Assembly: GCA_004565275.1 (NCBI GenBank)
Contig: SDOX01000145.1
Coordinates: 379,071-443,070 of the forward strand
Length of the DNA stretch: 64,000 bases
Direction: 5' to 3'
Origin: Nannochloropsis salina CCMP1776
Lineage: Eukaryota > Sar > Eustigmatophyceae > Eustigmatales > Monodopsidaceae
Under the pieces are notes generated by a model, which saw only the letters and a program-made list of their open reading frames with translations, was not told where the DNA came from and did no database searches. Numbering within the stretch: position 1 is the first letter of the stretch; the number at the start of each line of letters is the position of its first letter. This document shows positions 9,448 through 18,924 of the stretch, piece after piece. The translations under genes and the position numbers were made by a program.

Positions 9448-10707
9448 ATGTGTGACAGCCTACTTACAGATTTGACGCGCTTGAGAGAGAAGCAGCGTCA
9501 GAATACTGAAATTACGCTGCGGCTGGTGGACAGTGTAGGCGCTGCACTTGAAGGCAGCTTGGGAGAGCCGACGACGCCTCAAGTTCCTCATAATTCATTG
9601 GAAGATATCATGCCTCGGCTTGTCCAGCAACATAAGACGTACCATGCCGCCCTATCGAAGATGACTAAAAGCGTGGACCGCATATTCCAAGACGCGACGC
9701 CTTCCGTCTTCATGTGCCGTCCGCTTCGTAAAGAGGACCTGGGCCTCGTCGACCAGATGGTGGGTCAGCACCTTTACCGCCGGGGCAGGACGCGCACTGC
9801 GGTCAAGTTGGTGGAGGAGGCGGGACTCTCCTCTTCAGCCCTGAATTTGCAGGCCCATGAGGCTTTGGCGCGGGTCCACGAGGTGATTGCCGCCGCCAGC
9901 AGGAAAAGGGACTTGGGCCCCGCCCGGGCATGGGCGGCGGAGCACCGAGAGGGTTTGAAGCATGTGGGGAGTAACTTGGAGTTCAAGCTCGCGCGCTTGC
10001 AGTTCATAAAGCTGGTAGCAGGGGACGGATCACAAGGTAAAAGGGCGGAGGAGGACGCGAAGGAGGAGGAGGAGGAAACCCCCTTGGGCTGTGAAGGGGA
10101 GGCCTCGACGCACCAGGACGACTTAGCCATATCCTTCGCACGAGAGCATCTAGCGCCCTTTGCAGTGGAGGGGGGAGGGAACGCAGAGGAGGTGCGGAAA
10201 CTGATGGGAAGCTTGCTCTACGCGGGCCGCTTGGACAGGTCCCCCTACAAGCGGTACCTGGCCCCCAGGCTATGGGCGGAGGCCATGGAGGCGCTGCACA
10301 CGGAGGGCTGCCGCATGCTGGGCCTGCCGGTCGAAAGCTCGCTCAGCGTCTGCTATCGTGCCAGCCTGCACGCGATGGGGCCTCTGGCGAAGATGCGACA
10401 GGTGGTGCTGAACAGCAAGGGCGACTGGGAGGCCCTCGAGGAGCTCCCGGGAGGCATCGAGTGGGGCCGGGACTCCTCTTTGCGATTCCACAGCGTCTTC
10501 TCCTGCCCCGTGACGCGGGAGCAAGCCAGCCGCGCAAATCCCCCCATGGTGCTCAAATGCGGCCACGTGATTTGTCGCAACAGCCTGAATCGGCTTCTGA
10601 AGCCGCAGACCGCGGGCGGCCGAGCCAGTCAGGGTCAGCACCGGTTCAAGTGCTTCATCTGCCCCGTAGAGCAGACCCTACACGATGCACAGCAGATATA
10701 TTTTTGA
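9448..10707 (+). CDS. RMD5: GID/CTLH E3 ubiquitin ligase subunit RMD5 (RMND5)
   Basis: A single exon of 419 aa; the ATG at 9448 sits in a good context (ACCACCATG). The middle has LisH/CTLH-like helices (VDQMVGQHLYRRGRTRTAVK), followed by CRA-type helices. The C-terminus is the degenerate RING of the family: FSCPVTREQASRANPPMVLK, then CGHVICRNSLNRL, and a last FKCFICPVEQ ... DAQQIYF. The RING contains the short spacing and missing zinc ligands typical of RMD5/RMND5, which pairs with MAEA/GID9 to ubiquitinate metabolic enzymes. An acidic low-complexity insertion (EEDAKEEEEE) lies in the middle. Confidence 0.94.
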   Translation: MCDSLLTDLTRLREKQRQNTEITLRLVDSVGAALEGSLGEPTTPQVPHNSLEDIMPRLVQQHKTYHAALSKMTKSVDRIFQDATPSVFMCRPLRKEDLGLVDQMVGQHLYRRGRTRTAVKLVEEAGLSSSALNLQAHEALARVHEVIAAASRKRDLGPARAWAAEHREGLKHVGSNLEFKLARLQFIKLVAGDGSQGKRAEEDAKEEEEETPLGCEGEASTHQDDLAISFAREHLAPFAVEGGGNAEEVRKLMGSLLYAGRLDRSPYKRYLAPRLWAEAMEALHTEGCRMLGLPVESSLSVCYRASLHAMGPLAKMRQVVLNSKGDWEALEELPGGIEWGRDSSLRFHSVFSCPVTREQASRANPPMVLKCGHVICRNSLNRLLKPQTAGGRASQGQHRFKCFICPVEQTLHDAQQIYF

Positions 10708-10855
10708 AGGTAGCGCAAAGAAAATGTGTAAATCCAGCCACAGCAACGGAAAGCGTGGAGGCCAAGGATGTGGCATGACCCTTGACGTCTCGTGTCTCGA
10801 TTTCTTTAAGAATTCGGCTTTCAGCCTCTGAACTCCTTAATTTTCCTAGATTTAC

Positions 10856-12457
10856 CTATCTACCCAGCGGGGGAAATTCATCTTCCCTCTGTCTTAGGTC
10901 TACATCGCTCCCCTCGCTCCCTGCGCGCGAGAGGGGCGGCGGAGAGGGCCCCCTCAAGGATGGATCGGCTCTCCCCCGGCTCCTGCCCCCCCCCCCCTGC
11001 TGGTAGGGATGTGGAGATTGTGACGAGTACCGAGGGTCGTTATAGTAGGCGTGAGGGGGATGGTGGGCGGCCAAGAAAGCTCCCTGGTGGTGCGCCTGTG
11101 GGTGCTGGTGATAGGCGGCCCACTGGTGCTGCTCCAGCTGCATCTGCAGGTGCGGCTGTGCGTAGTTAGCCGGGGGGTACGCCGCCAGGGCAGGGTTCGA
11201 AGGAACGGTCATGCCAGGCATCGCGCCGTAGGGGGGCTGCGGAGGGACACCGTACACCGGCCCCCTCCCTCCAGGGCCGTAGGGGTCCCCCCCGCCCAAT
11301 CCCCTGGGTGGCCGGTGTCGCACGAAGTCAGGGTCGTAGCGCTCTGCCTCCCGGTTTCGCCACAACACCTTGCTTTCGCCCCACTCCATTTTCCCGCCGT
11401 TGCATTTCTCCTCCTGCTCCCCCGCCCCTCCTCTCGGTTTCCTCGCTTCCTCCTCGAGACTCGACCGCGCCCCCTCCTCCAGGAGCCCGGGGCCCGCGGA
11501 GGGCGGGGGGGTGGAAAGGCCGTCCGCCGCTGGCGACCCTGCCCGTGATGTCCTGCCGAGCCCGAGCTTGGCTCCATTCGAAGGGTTGGCTGCCTTCCCC
11601 TTGCTATCCAGAGGTCTGGTGGGCGAAGGGGAGCTGGTGGAGGCGGTCGTGCTCGAGGAGGAGCCAAAAATCCGGGCCCTGGCCTCCGCGTAGGCCTTCT
11701 CTCTGTCGATCACGCTTCTAGCCCCATTCACAGCATTGGATGTCTTCTCCTCGCCGGAACCCTTGCCCCGCACCGCTCCTTCCTTCGCTTCTGAGTCTCC
11801 CCCGGGCGTCCGCCGGCGCTGCATAAGCCTCATTACGGGGGCTTTGCCACTCCCGCTGCCGCTTCCTTCGCCACTCCCGTTCACCCCCTCTTTTCCACAC
11901 GTGTCGATGAGTAAGAGATGGGGAATGCTGCTCTGTGGTGTCTTGAAAAATTTGACGCTCCGGTTCCCGCCCGCGTCGGCCCCTACCTCTCCCTCCCCGG
12001 CCCCGTGCAGGCCGAAACGATGGGCGAGGCGATACAAGACGAGCCGGTGGTAAGATGAGTTCGGGGATAACTCCAGCTGCTGCTGTTTCGTACCGGCCTT
12101 CATAAATTGTACCATGGCATCCTCGTATCTGAGCACATATACGCGCTCCCTCGGATTGTCCATTGCCCCGGTCAAAATTGGATCGATGGCAGCGTCACGC
12201 TCGACCGTCGTCACTGCCACGATGCCCGCCGAAGACAGGCCCTTTCCAGCTGTCCCTGCAGCTTCGGACGGTGTTATATTAGCGCTAGCAGCAGGTGCGC
12301 CCTGTGCGCGGGGAAGGTTGGCTGTCAGCGTGGAAGCGTCATTGCTTTGCTTCCCCTACCTTTCCCCCGTACGTGCTTATCTACTTACCCGTCCACCAAG
12401 CCGAAGTCGATTAAAGTCTGGCAGTGGGGCAGGGCCCCAGTCCTCCTCGTCCGCCAT
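10856..12457 (-). CDS. R3H-SUZ domain RNA-binding protein
   Basis: Predicted CDS is complement of 10856-12301 and 12389-12457, 504 aa. Exon 1 codes MADEEDWGPAPLPDFNRLRL and ends at a GTAAGT donor; an 87-nt phase-0 intron follows. The R3H motif is SSYHRLVLYRLAHRFGL, followed by FKTPQSSIPHLLLID. A SUZ motif follows in DREKAYAEARARIFGSS. R3H-SUZ proteins (R3HDM/ARPP21 group) bind single-stranded RNA and associate with mRNA. The rest is low complexity, rich in Pro, Gly, Tyr, His and Gln, and ends DEFPPLGR. The two-exon model is needed because no ATG exists in the large exon before the R3H domain. Confidence 0.85.
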
Positions 12458-12969
12458 ATACCTGCGTGCACTGCGTGGTCTCTTATGGTTAGCGTTTCAT
12501 GGTCACGCCTGCCAGAGTGCAAGGCCCTGTCGCCTCCCCGCCGCCCCCTTTCCTTGGAACACGCACCACCCACGTTTCCTTCCACCTCTGCCACTTTACA
12601 TTCACTCAACGGGTGCACCTCCAAACGACTCCAAGGACACGCATTTCTGCGCGGCCTCCGAAGTGCCCGGAGCACACTCGTCGCGCGTCGGCTTCCGCGG
12701 GTGGTGAGACCGCCGACAGGGTTTTTGTCGCGAGGCTCGCCGAGAGCATAGTATATATAGAACTTGGCACGGGGGCGGTCTACTTCTACCCCCGTCTTGC
12801 AACACTCGTCCTGACTTTGAGTAAATCACAAATCACAGGGCGCTCAGAGCAGATTGCTGCGTATTCACCCTCAATTAGGGAAAGAGAAAGTGGAGAGTGA
12901 CGGGAATTGACCCAAAAAAAATTGCTTCTGGTTTCTGCCCGCCTCAAACCTCCTTGAATTCAATTAGCC
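12458..12969. promoter_or_regulatory. Divergent intergenic region between R3H-SUZ and DAGL genes
   Basis: 512 bp between two outward starts. A TATA-like run (AGTATATATAG) lies at about 12750-12760, on either reading. No supported gene is inside. Confidence 0.5.
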
Positions 12970-15273
12970 ATGCCCCGAATGGAACTTATGGGACGGCATT
13001 ACCATATTGCCAGCGACGCGGTAACCGTGCCAGCTTTCTGTATGGCAGTGGGTAGGCTAGTGTGGTCGGCGGTGGTGCTAGGTCTTTTCTTGCACTTGCA
13101 GTACTTGTTGCAGTCCTGCTCGCGCCCCGGCATTGTCGATACTTTTGTTGGGCTCTCAATCACCCTCTTTCTAGCCACGGTGCTGGTGGAACTGGCAATT
13201 GTTGCAGTATCACAACGTGGTTCTATTGTGCATACGCAGGCCCGGAAGGCCGTGGGTCCGCTGGTCGCATTACATACTTGTCTCGGAGGTGTGCAGCTCG
13301 TGGTTGCCTTGGTAGGATTGGTCATCCTCTCCAACCCCAAGGCATTGGTCATGTGCGACACCATAAGCCTTCAAAATCGCGTAGATCTCATCGTGGCCCT
13401 CATAGTCATTTCACAGCTTGCGGATGTTTCCATGAAAGCTTGCTGCTGCGCGACCCTGGTGGGGGAGCCCGTCGGCGAGGAGGCCGAGCAGGCGGTGCAC
13501 CACTTCGAGCAGCACGAGTCTCTGGCCTCCTATTCCGCTGCTGAGGATCGTTGGCGCGGTCGGTGTAGCTTTCTGTGCACGTGCTTGCGGTACACGACCT
13601 GCCACCTCTTTTCGAGCGCGGCGGGCGCGAGCGGGCCGGAGGGGGGCGACATCGGGGACATGGAGGTGGTGGCGCGCGTCATGGCGGACATCTTCCACTC
13701 CGAGGGCTTCCTGGACGTGCTGCCCTCCGACATCCTGGCCGGGTTCGTCCTGCTTCGACACGTACAGAAGGCGCAAGAGCACGAGATGGTGTCGAGGCGC
13801 GGAACGGAGCTGTTGGAGGCGGAGGAGCGCGTTCTGAGAGAGCAACTGGAAGAGGGAGGGTCCGCCGCCGCCGCCGCCGCCGACGTCGCCTCCAGTACCT
13901 CTGATTCAAAGGGAATGGGGGCGTCTGGGACAAGCACTGTGACGCCAGGGGTGCACCCGCGCGTTCGCTTTCAGTGCGGGCATTACCTGGTGAAGCACGC
14001 TCTGTCTCGCGACGACCCCGGGGACCGGCAAGTGCTGGAGGAAGGCACGCACTTCGAGGCCTACGCCCTGGCTATGTACTCGTGGATGATGTTCACCTAC
14101 GCCAAGACGCCATGCGTCGCAATTCCGGCGCTCAGCGCCCGAAGACTCCTCCGCATGCCCAAAGGTCCTCGCTCGCGCGTGCACGGGGACCTTGGGGCCG
14201 TCTTGGGGGACAACTGGCTCCGAGGTCACGAGGCAGGACTCTGGGAGTGGTTGAATGGGCGAGAGGGCTGTGAGTTGGCCTACGCGACATTTATCAACAC
14301 GCTGTATGAGCGTCCGTACGGCATCTTTGTTGATCACAAGTGGCAGTGCGTGGTGGTGGCCATCCGAGGCACCCTGTCCTTGGAAGACCTTCTCAACGAT
14401 GCGCACGCGGAGCCCGGGCCCCTTGACGCGATGGGGAAAGCTTGGGGATTTCCTGGAGATGGAGAGCACGGGCATGTTGGCATGGCCAACGCCGCTGACT
14501 GCATCGCGAAAGACCTGTGCAAGCACCGAATCCTACAGCGGCTTATCCAGCGGGACCACGGCGACTCCCCTCCTGCAGGACCCCACACACCCTTGACCAA
14601 ATCGAGTAAGGGATACGGCTTGCGCATAGTCGGCCATTCCCTCGGGGCGGGAGCGGCGGTTTTTCTCTCCCTCATGCTTCGCCGCGACTTCCCGGACCTC
14701 CGCTGCCTCGCTTACTGCACCCCCGGGGGCCTCCTAACTCCCGGCTTGGCCGAGTACACCAAGGCCTTCACGCTCACTTTCGTCCTGGGTCGTGACTTGG
14801 TTCCTCGACTGACCCTTGACGCCGTCCGCGGCCTTCGCGATGACATCCTCCGTCTGCTTGCCCGATGCCGTGCGAACAAGAACACCGTGCTCCGGAGCAT
14901 GATGGAGAAGGACTCGCGGGCAGCGGTCGACCGGCTCCTTTACTCGTCCCAGGACGTGCCGCCTTCCGATTTCTTGACGCAATTGCAGGCGTACGAAGAG
15001 CAGATGCGACGAGTGGATCGGCGTATGGTCCAAGTGCGGTTGATCCCCGCCGGGCGCATTGTTCACCTCGTCAAGTCTCACCGGGTGGAGCGTGAAAGGT
15101 GTGGGGGTCTCTTGGGGAGGTGGTACAAACAGTGCTACACGCCCGTGTGGGCGCTTCCGGAGGACCTGAGTGAGATCTACGTCTCGTCTACGATGGCGCT
15201 GGAGCACTTTCCGCACATCTTGCTGTACAATATGCAAGACGTGTGCGAGGAGTGGGGTATTCCCGTCAGCTAA
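12970..15273 (+). CDS. sn-1-specific diacylglycerol lipase-like membrane lipase
   Basis: A single exon of 767 aa from the ATG at 12970. Four membrane spans occupy roughly residues 16-40, 57-78, 96-118 and 136-155, then a cytosolic class 3 lipase domain, the layout of DAGL alpha/beta. The nucleophile elbow GHSLGAG places Ser at residue 557. The probable acid is Asp609 in GRDLVPRL, and the His is in EHFPHILLY (746 or 749). A segment between the elbow strands and catalytic Asp/His resembles the DAGL regulatory insertion. A polyalanine run from a GCC repeat lies near residue 300. The enzyme would cleave diacylglycerol to monoacylglycerol and a free fatty acid at a membrane. No stop or frame defect was seen. 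Confidence 0.9.
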   Translation: MPRMELMGRHYHIASDAVTVPAFCMAVGRLVWSAVVLGLFLHLQYLLQSCSRPGIVDTFVGLSITLFLATVLVELAIVAVSQRGSIVHTQARKAVGPLVALHTCLGGVQLVVALVGLVILSNPKALVMCDTISLQNRVDLIVALIVISQLADVSMKACCCATLVGEPVGEEAEQAVHHFEQHESLASYSAAEDRWRGRCSFLCTCLRYTTCHLFSSAAGASGPEGGDIGDMEVVARVMADIFHSEGFLDVLPSDILAGFVLLRHVQKAQEHEMVSRRGTELLEAEERVLREQLEEGGSAAAAAADVASSTSDSKGMGASGTSTVTPGVHPRVRFQCGHYLVKHALSRDDPGDRQVLEEGTHFEAYALAMYSWMMFTYAKTPCVAIPALSARRLLRMPKGPRSRVHGDLGAVLGDNWLRGHEAGLWEWLNGREGCELAYATFINTLYERPYGIFVDHKWQCVVVAIRGTLSLEDLLNDAHAEPGPLDAMGKAWGFPGDGEHGHVGMANAADCIAKDLCKHRILQRLIQRDHGDSPPAGPHTPLTKSSKGYGLRIVGHSLGAGAAVFLSLMLRRDFPDLRCLAYCTPGGLLTPGLAEYTKAFTLTFVLGRDLVPRLTLDAVRGLRDDILRLLARCRANKNTVLRSMMEKDSRAAVDRLLYSSQDVPPSDFLTQLQAYEEQMRRVDRRMVQVRLIPAGRIVHLVKSHRVERERCGGLLGRWYKQCYTPVWALPEDLSEIYVSSTMALEHFPHILLYNMQDVCEEWGIPVS

Positions 15274-15858
15274 ATGCGATGAATGCTAGCAGACCTTTCA
15301 TCCGTGATTGCAGGAAAGGGACATGCTGGCACAGTGTACAGCTTCTTGTAGCGTATTATAAGTGACCCTCCGCTGGTAGCAGGTCCGCTGTTAAAGTATC
15401 TGAGCCACACAAAGGACTGAGGGCAAAGTACGAAATTGAAGTATTGGACTTTGCGAGCGAGGACACGACCTAAAACTCAAACAATCGCCGTTTTTGTGCT
15501 TGATACTTGTCATTTGCTTCCTTTTTAAAAAGCTCAAGCTTAATTATACAAAAATTCTCGACCTAATCTAAAGCATGCAGCTTTCTTCTTGCCACATGTC
15601 GCATAACGAACCATCTCGACCACCAACAAACATACATGGAATCGAAAGTGGTCTCGGTTGGCCTGCAGCGGTTGTGCTGCAGCTTTCTAGCAAATTATTG
15701 GACCCTGCAGACAATCTTACCTCCTTCGACCCCACAGCGTGCACTAATGCTTTTCACCGTCGGTTTCTTTACTCCCTAAATAAGCCTCATTCACTTGCAT
15801 GTCTTCTCTTTTCAAGTGTCTCTAAATGAATTTCCTCCGGAAGAAAAGTCTCAATGTT
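15274..15858. other. Intergenic between convergent DAGL and PDZ-PPR genes
   Basis: 585 bp of AT-richer sequence between two 3' ends. Nothing supported was found in it. Confidence 0.5.
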
Positions 15859-18606
15859 TTACACCAAGTTCTTATTTGAATAAAACCGGGCGTCCAGCTC
15901 CCGGTCGATTTTCCGTTCCCACTTGTGGACCTTCTCCTCGTGCTTTTTGTACAGCTGAAAGATCTGCAAAGTGTTGGCCCGCCGCAATGCCATCACCTCA
16001 GCTGCCAGATCAAGTCGATCAGTACGCAAACAGGCATGCAGACACGCCACGTAAAGGTTAACCCGAGCCCGAACTTTCTGTTCCGCGAGTAATTTCAAGG
16101 CAGCATGGTAAAACATGACGAGTTGCTCCCGTGTCTCCTCCATCTGACTTTCAACACCATCACCGTGGGCGAGACCGCCGACTGCTCCTCCGGTACTCGG
16201 AGTAGGCATTTCGAGTAGGCATTGATGAGTCTCAAGATTTGGAAGGAGCCTCTTCTCAAATAGGGCGGAAAGAATTTGCAGAGCAAGCTCATACCGCCCG
16301 CTTCGCATCGCGCCTCGCAGATATTGATTGTAGACGACCACGTTTAGACGAATGCCACTGTCTTGCATTTCCTGGATCAAGTTTTCGATTCCCTCCAGAT
16401 CCCCTAGTTCCACGAAGCATTTGAGACGCCATACGCAGCTCGTCACATCACGGGCCAGGCCGGGCTTCCGCCGCATCTCGTCGGAGATGGACAGAGCGGC
16501 CATGGGGTAGCCTGCGCGGACAAAGGCTTCCATGAGGGCGGTGTACGTGACAAGATTTGGTTGCACACGGTTGCGGCGCATTTCTTTGAAGATGGTCACG
16601 GCCTGAGTAGTATCTCCGGCTTTGGCGAACATGTCGACAGCCAGGCTGTACAACTCCAGGTTCGGCTTGACGTGGCCCTTGTCCCGCATCTCGCGCCACA
16701 AAGATTGTGCCACCTCCAATTGGTTGCAGTCGACGAGACAGGAGAGCAGGTAGCTGTAGGTCAGCCGGTCAGGCACCAAGCCCTTCGCCTCCATGAGCCT
16801 CAAAATCTGCATCGCCTTGGACCACTCCAGGCGCTTCGTGTGACCCCATAGCAGGGTGTTGTACAGACGCGCGTCCGGGCTCAAGCCGCTGTCAAATACG
16901 CGTCGCAGCAGGGCAAGTGCAGTCCCCATGTCGTCTTTTTTCACTGCCGCCTTGATGATGGCGGTGTAGGCAGGGAGCTCGGGCTCTAAACCGCAGGCGA
17001 TCGCCTCTTCAAACAGCGCCAAGGCCTCAGCCAGCTCCCCTCGCTTACCATGCATGTTCACCAGCACTGTGTAGCTGAAGATGTCAGAAACCAGTCCATG
17101 CCTGGGCACTTCCTCCCGGAAGAGCCTGATAACCTCCTCGGGCCGCTTTCCCTTCTCACATGCGTCCATGGCAGCGTTCAGCGTCACCAGATCGGGAGCT
17201 ACCCCCAGTTCCAGCATCATTCTCACCACCTCCAGCGCCTTGTCAGCCTGCTTCTTCATCCCATAAGCCTTGATCAATGACGAGCAGCAGTGGGCGTCCG
17301 GGGTCAGTCCCCGCTCCACGGCCAACTTAAAGATCGAGATCGCAAGGTCCGGGTCTCGCGCTCGGAGGGCTCCGGCCATCTGGGACAGGACGGCGTGCAC
17401 GCGTGGTCCCCCCATGAGCAGCATTTCCCCCTCCGCTACCAGGTCAGCCGTGGATGGCGGGGAGAGCAAGGAGGCAGCGGCCATAGAGGGGCGAGGAGGG
17501 AGCGTGAGCGGTGGTACCAGATCAGCTACCCCAACACTAGGCTTGCCGGCACCACGCGCGATCAGACGAGCGACCTCTGGGCTGCGCTCGAACTGCAAGC
17601 GAACCTTGCTGCCGATGCGGGTGCAGAGCGCCGAGAGGACACCGTCCAGAGAGTTCGTCCGCCACATGCGGTTTCCCAGGGACGCCGAGACGGCGACCAC
17701 TCGATCGTACGGCTGGATGCGCCGCAGGGCCTCGCAGTCCGCTTTCAGCACACGTCGAACGAAGACGCCGCCTTCTGCATTCTCTTGCATCAACTCCAAC
17801 GGCACCGGCCTCTCCAACTCTACCTCGAACACCTCGACTTGCCGACTCGCGATACTGTCGTCGCCCGCGTCCTGCGCTAGGGTCCTTTCCACGCAGAAGG
17901 TGATGTCGTCCGAAAAGCGGAAACGCGAGTTGATGGCTGATTCTACACCCACCAGCGTCGTTTTGGTCCACAGCTTGTTTCCCACTGTGGCAGAGGCTGC
18001 CACTATTCGGTCTCCGACGCGCAGACCGGCCTTATCCGCGTTGCTGCCTGGCCGTACCTCCGAAATGGTGGGGGCGCCCACGTCTGCCTCCCCTTCCGAC
18101 ATGAAAATTCCCAGCGGTTTTCGTATGGTCACCTCAAAGCGATGATTCCGCCGTAGAGCGCCTTTCTCCAACCTCAAAGCCTCCATCCACGACGAGCCCG
18201 CCTTGCCCGCTCTGTCTTCCCGCTCCTCTTCCCTAGCATCAGGCCCCTCACCTTGCCACCGAGCCTGCGACTTCTCGGACATACCCCTGACAGGAGATGC
18301 TGCCCGCAATAATACATCCTCTTTATCCGGTGCCCCCATCATGGCGTCCCACCCGCGTCTACCCCTCAGAGTGGCAGCTGATGAGTCCCATCCTCCCGTT
18401 GCGGTTGCGAGACGAGACGTACTGGAGACGGCACACCACGAATTGTGGTGTTGCGACTGGCGATAAAGCTGTTGTTGCTGTTGAGTGGATACCCACCACG
18501 CTGCGGGTACGGCGCCGCCCGCGGAAGGTAGGGTGGCACCGCCGCCTCCGACAAAGGCCGCCGTGGCAGCTGCAGCCGCGGTTGCTGCCGAAGAGGACAG
18601 CAGCAT
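15859..18606 (-). CDS. PDZ-PPR fusion protein, probably plastid
   Basis: The frame is unbroken from well upstream to the stop at 15859. The preferred start is the ATG at 18606, giving 915 aa: MLLSSSAATAAAAATAAF followed by VGGGG is a signal peptide ending in the Ala-Phe plastid step. In-frame ATGs at 18759 and 18924 are possible, but the codons there look like a shadow of another frame. After a disordered region come two PDZ-like domains: RKPLGIFMSEGEADVGAP to VERTL, and ERPVPLELMQENAEGGVFV to QFERSP. Nine to ten PPR motifs follow (for example GLTPDAHCCSSLIKAYGM, GVAPDLVTLNAAMDACEKG, VQPNLVTYTALMEAFVRAG) and a basic C-terminus. PPR arrays bind organelle RNA; the PDZ pair suggests tethering to a partner or membrane. 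The 5' structure is unresolved. Confidence 0.85.
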   Translation of the reverse strand: MLLSSSAATAAAAATAAFVGGGGATLPSAGGAVPAAWWVSTQQQQQLYRQSQHHNSWCAVSSTSRLATATGGWDSSAATLRGRRGWDAMMGAPDKEDVLLRAASPVRGMSEKSQARWQGEGPDAREEEREDRAGKAGSSWMEALRLEKGALRRNHRFEVTIRKPLGIFMSEGEADVGAPTISEVRPGSNADKAGLRVGDRIVAASATVGNKLWTKTTLVGVESAINSRFRFSDDITFCVERTLAQDAGDDSIASRQVEVFEVELERPVPLELMQENAEGGVFVRRVLKADCEALRRIQPYDRVVAVSASLGNRMWRTNSLDGVLSALCTRIGSKVRLQFERSPEVARLIARGAGKPSVGVADLVPPLTLPPRPSMAAASLLSPPSTADLVAEGEMLLMGGPRVHAVLSQMAGALRARDPDLAISIFKLAVERGLTPDAHCCSSLIKAYGMKKQADKALEVVRMMLELGVAPDLVTLNAAMDACEKGKRPEEVIRLFREEVPRHGLVSDIFSYTVLVNMHGKRGELAEALALFEEAIACGLEPELPAYTAIIKAAVKKDDMGTALALLRRVFDSGLSPDARLYNTLLWGHTKRLEWSKAMQILRLMEAKGLVPDRLTYSYLLSCLVDCNQLEVAQSLWREMRDKGHVKPNLELYSLAVDMFAKAGDTTQAVTIFKEMRRNRVQPNLVTYTALMEAFVRAGYPMAALSISDEMRRKPGLARDVTSCVWRLKCFVELGDLEGIENLIQEMQDSGIRLNVVVYNQYLRGAMRSGRYELALQILSALFEKRLLPNLETHQCLLEMPTPSTGGAVGGLAHGDGVESQMEETREQLVMFYHAALKLLAEQKVRARVNLYVACLHACLRTDRLDLAAEVMALRRANTLQIFQLYKKHEEKVHKWERKIDRELDARFYSNKNLV

Positions 18607-18847
18607 AAGTCGCCACCACTCCGCTATTACCGCCCCTCCACAGCCACTTAAACTCTGTGAACGCCTTCTTATCCTCGATGTAGCCTGTGGCCTGCTTGGC
18701 GCCGGAGAATGCCGATTTCCAGGAGGTGATGGTGGTAGTGTCTGCGGTGGTGTCTCCATTTGGAAATGCAGGCTGCGAGGAGCAATTGTTGTCAGGGTTA
18801 AAGGTCTTTTGCCTACGCCAGATGCCCACAGTTGCTCGTGTATACAA
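18585..18847 (-). CDS. Possible upstream exon in a different frame, before the PDZ-PPR gene
   Basis: A second minus-strand frame here gives a natural-looking peptide (SWKSAFSGAKQATGYIEDKK, then AFTEFKWLWRGGNSGVVATY). Its third codon positions are GC-rich, while those of the long PDZ-PPR frame over the same bases are AT-rich. A GTAATA donor at 18630 and a pyrimidine-rich CAG acceptor at 18586-18585 would join it in phase to the PDZ-PPR frame by a 46-nt intron. That intron is unusually short for this window. I do not recognise the peptide. Confidence 0.3.
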
Positions 18848-18924
18848 CGTAATGGAATTGCCTGACTGGACCTGCCATAGATAGATAATGTTCGTGGAAA
18901 AACGTGGGGAACACGACTTCTCAT

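Noticed and set aside
17270-18145. 291-codon plus-strand frame opposite the PDZ-PPR gene
   Set aside because: Antisense to two PDZ-like domains and PPR repeats; Ser/Arg-rich shadow.
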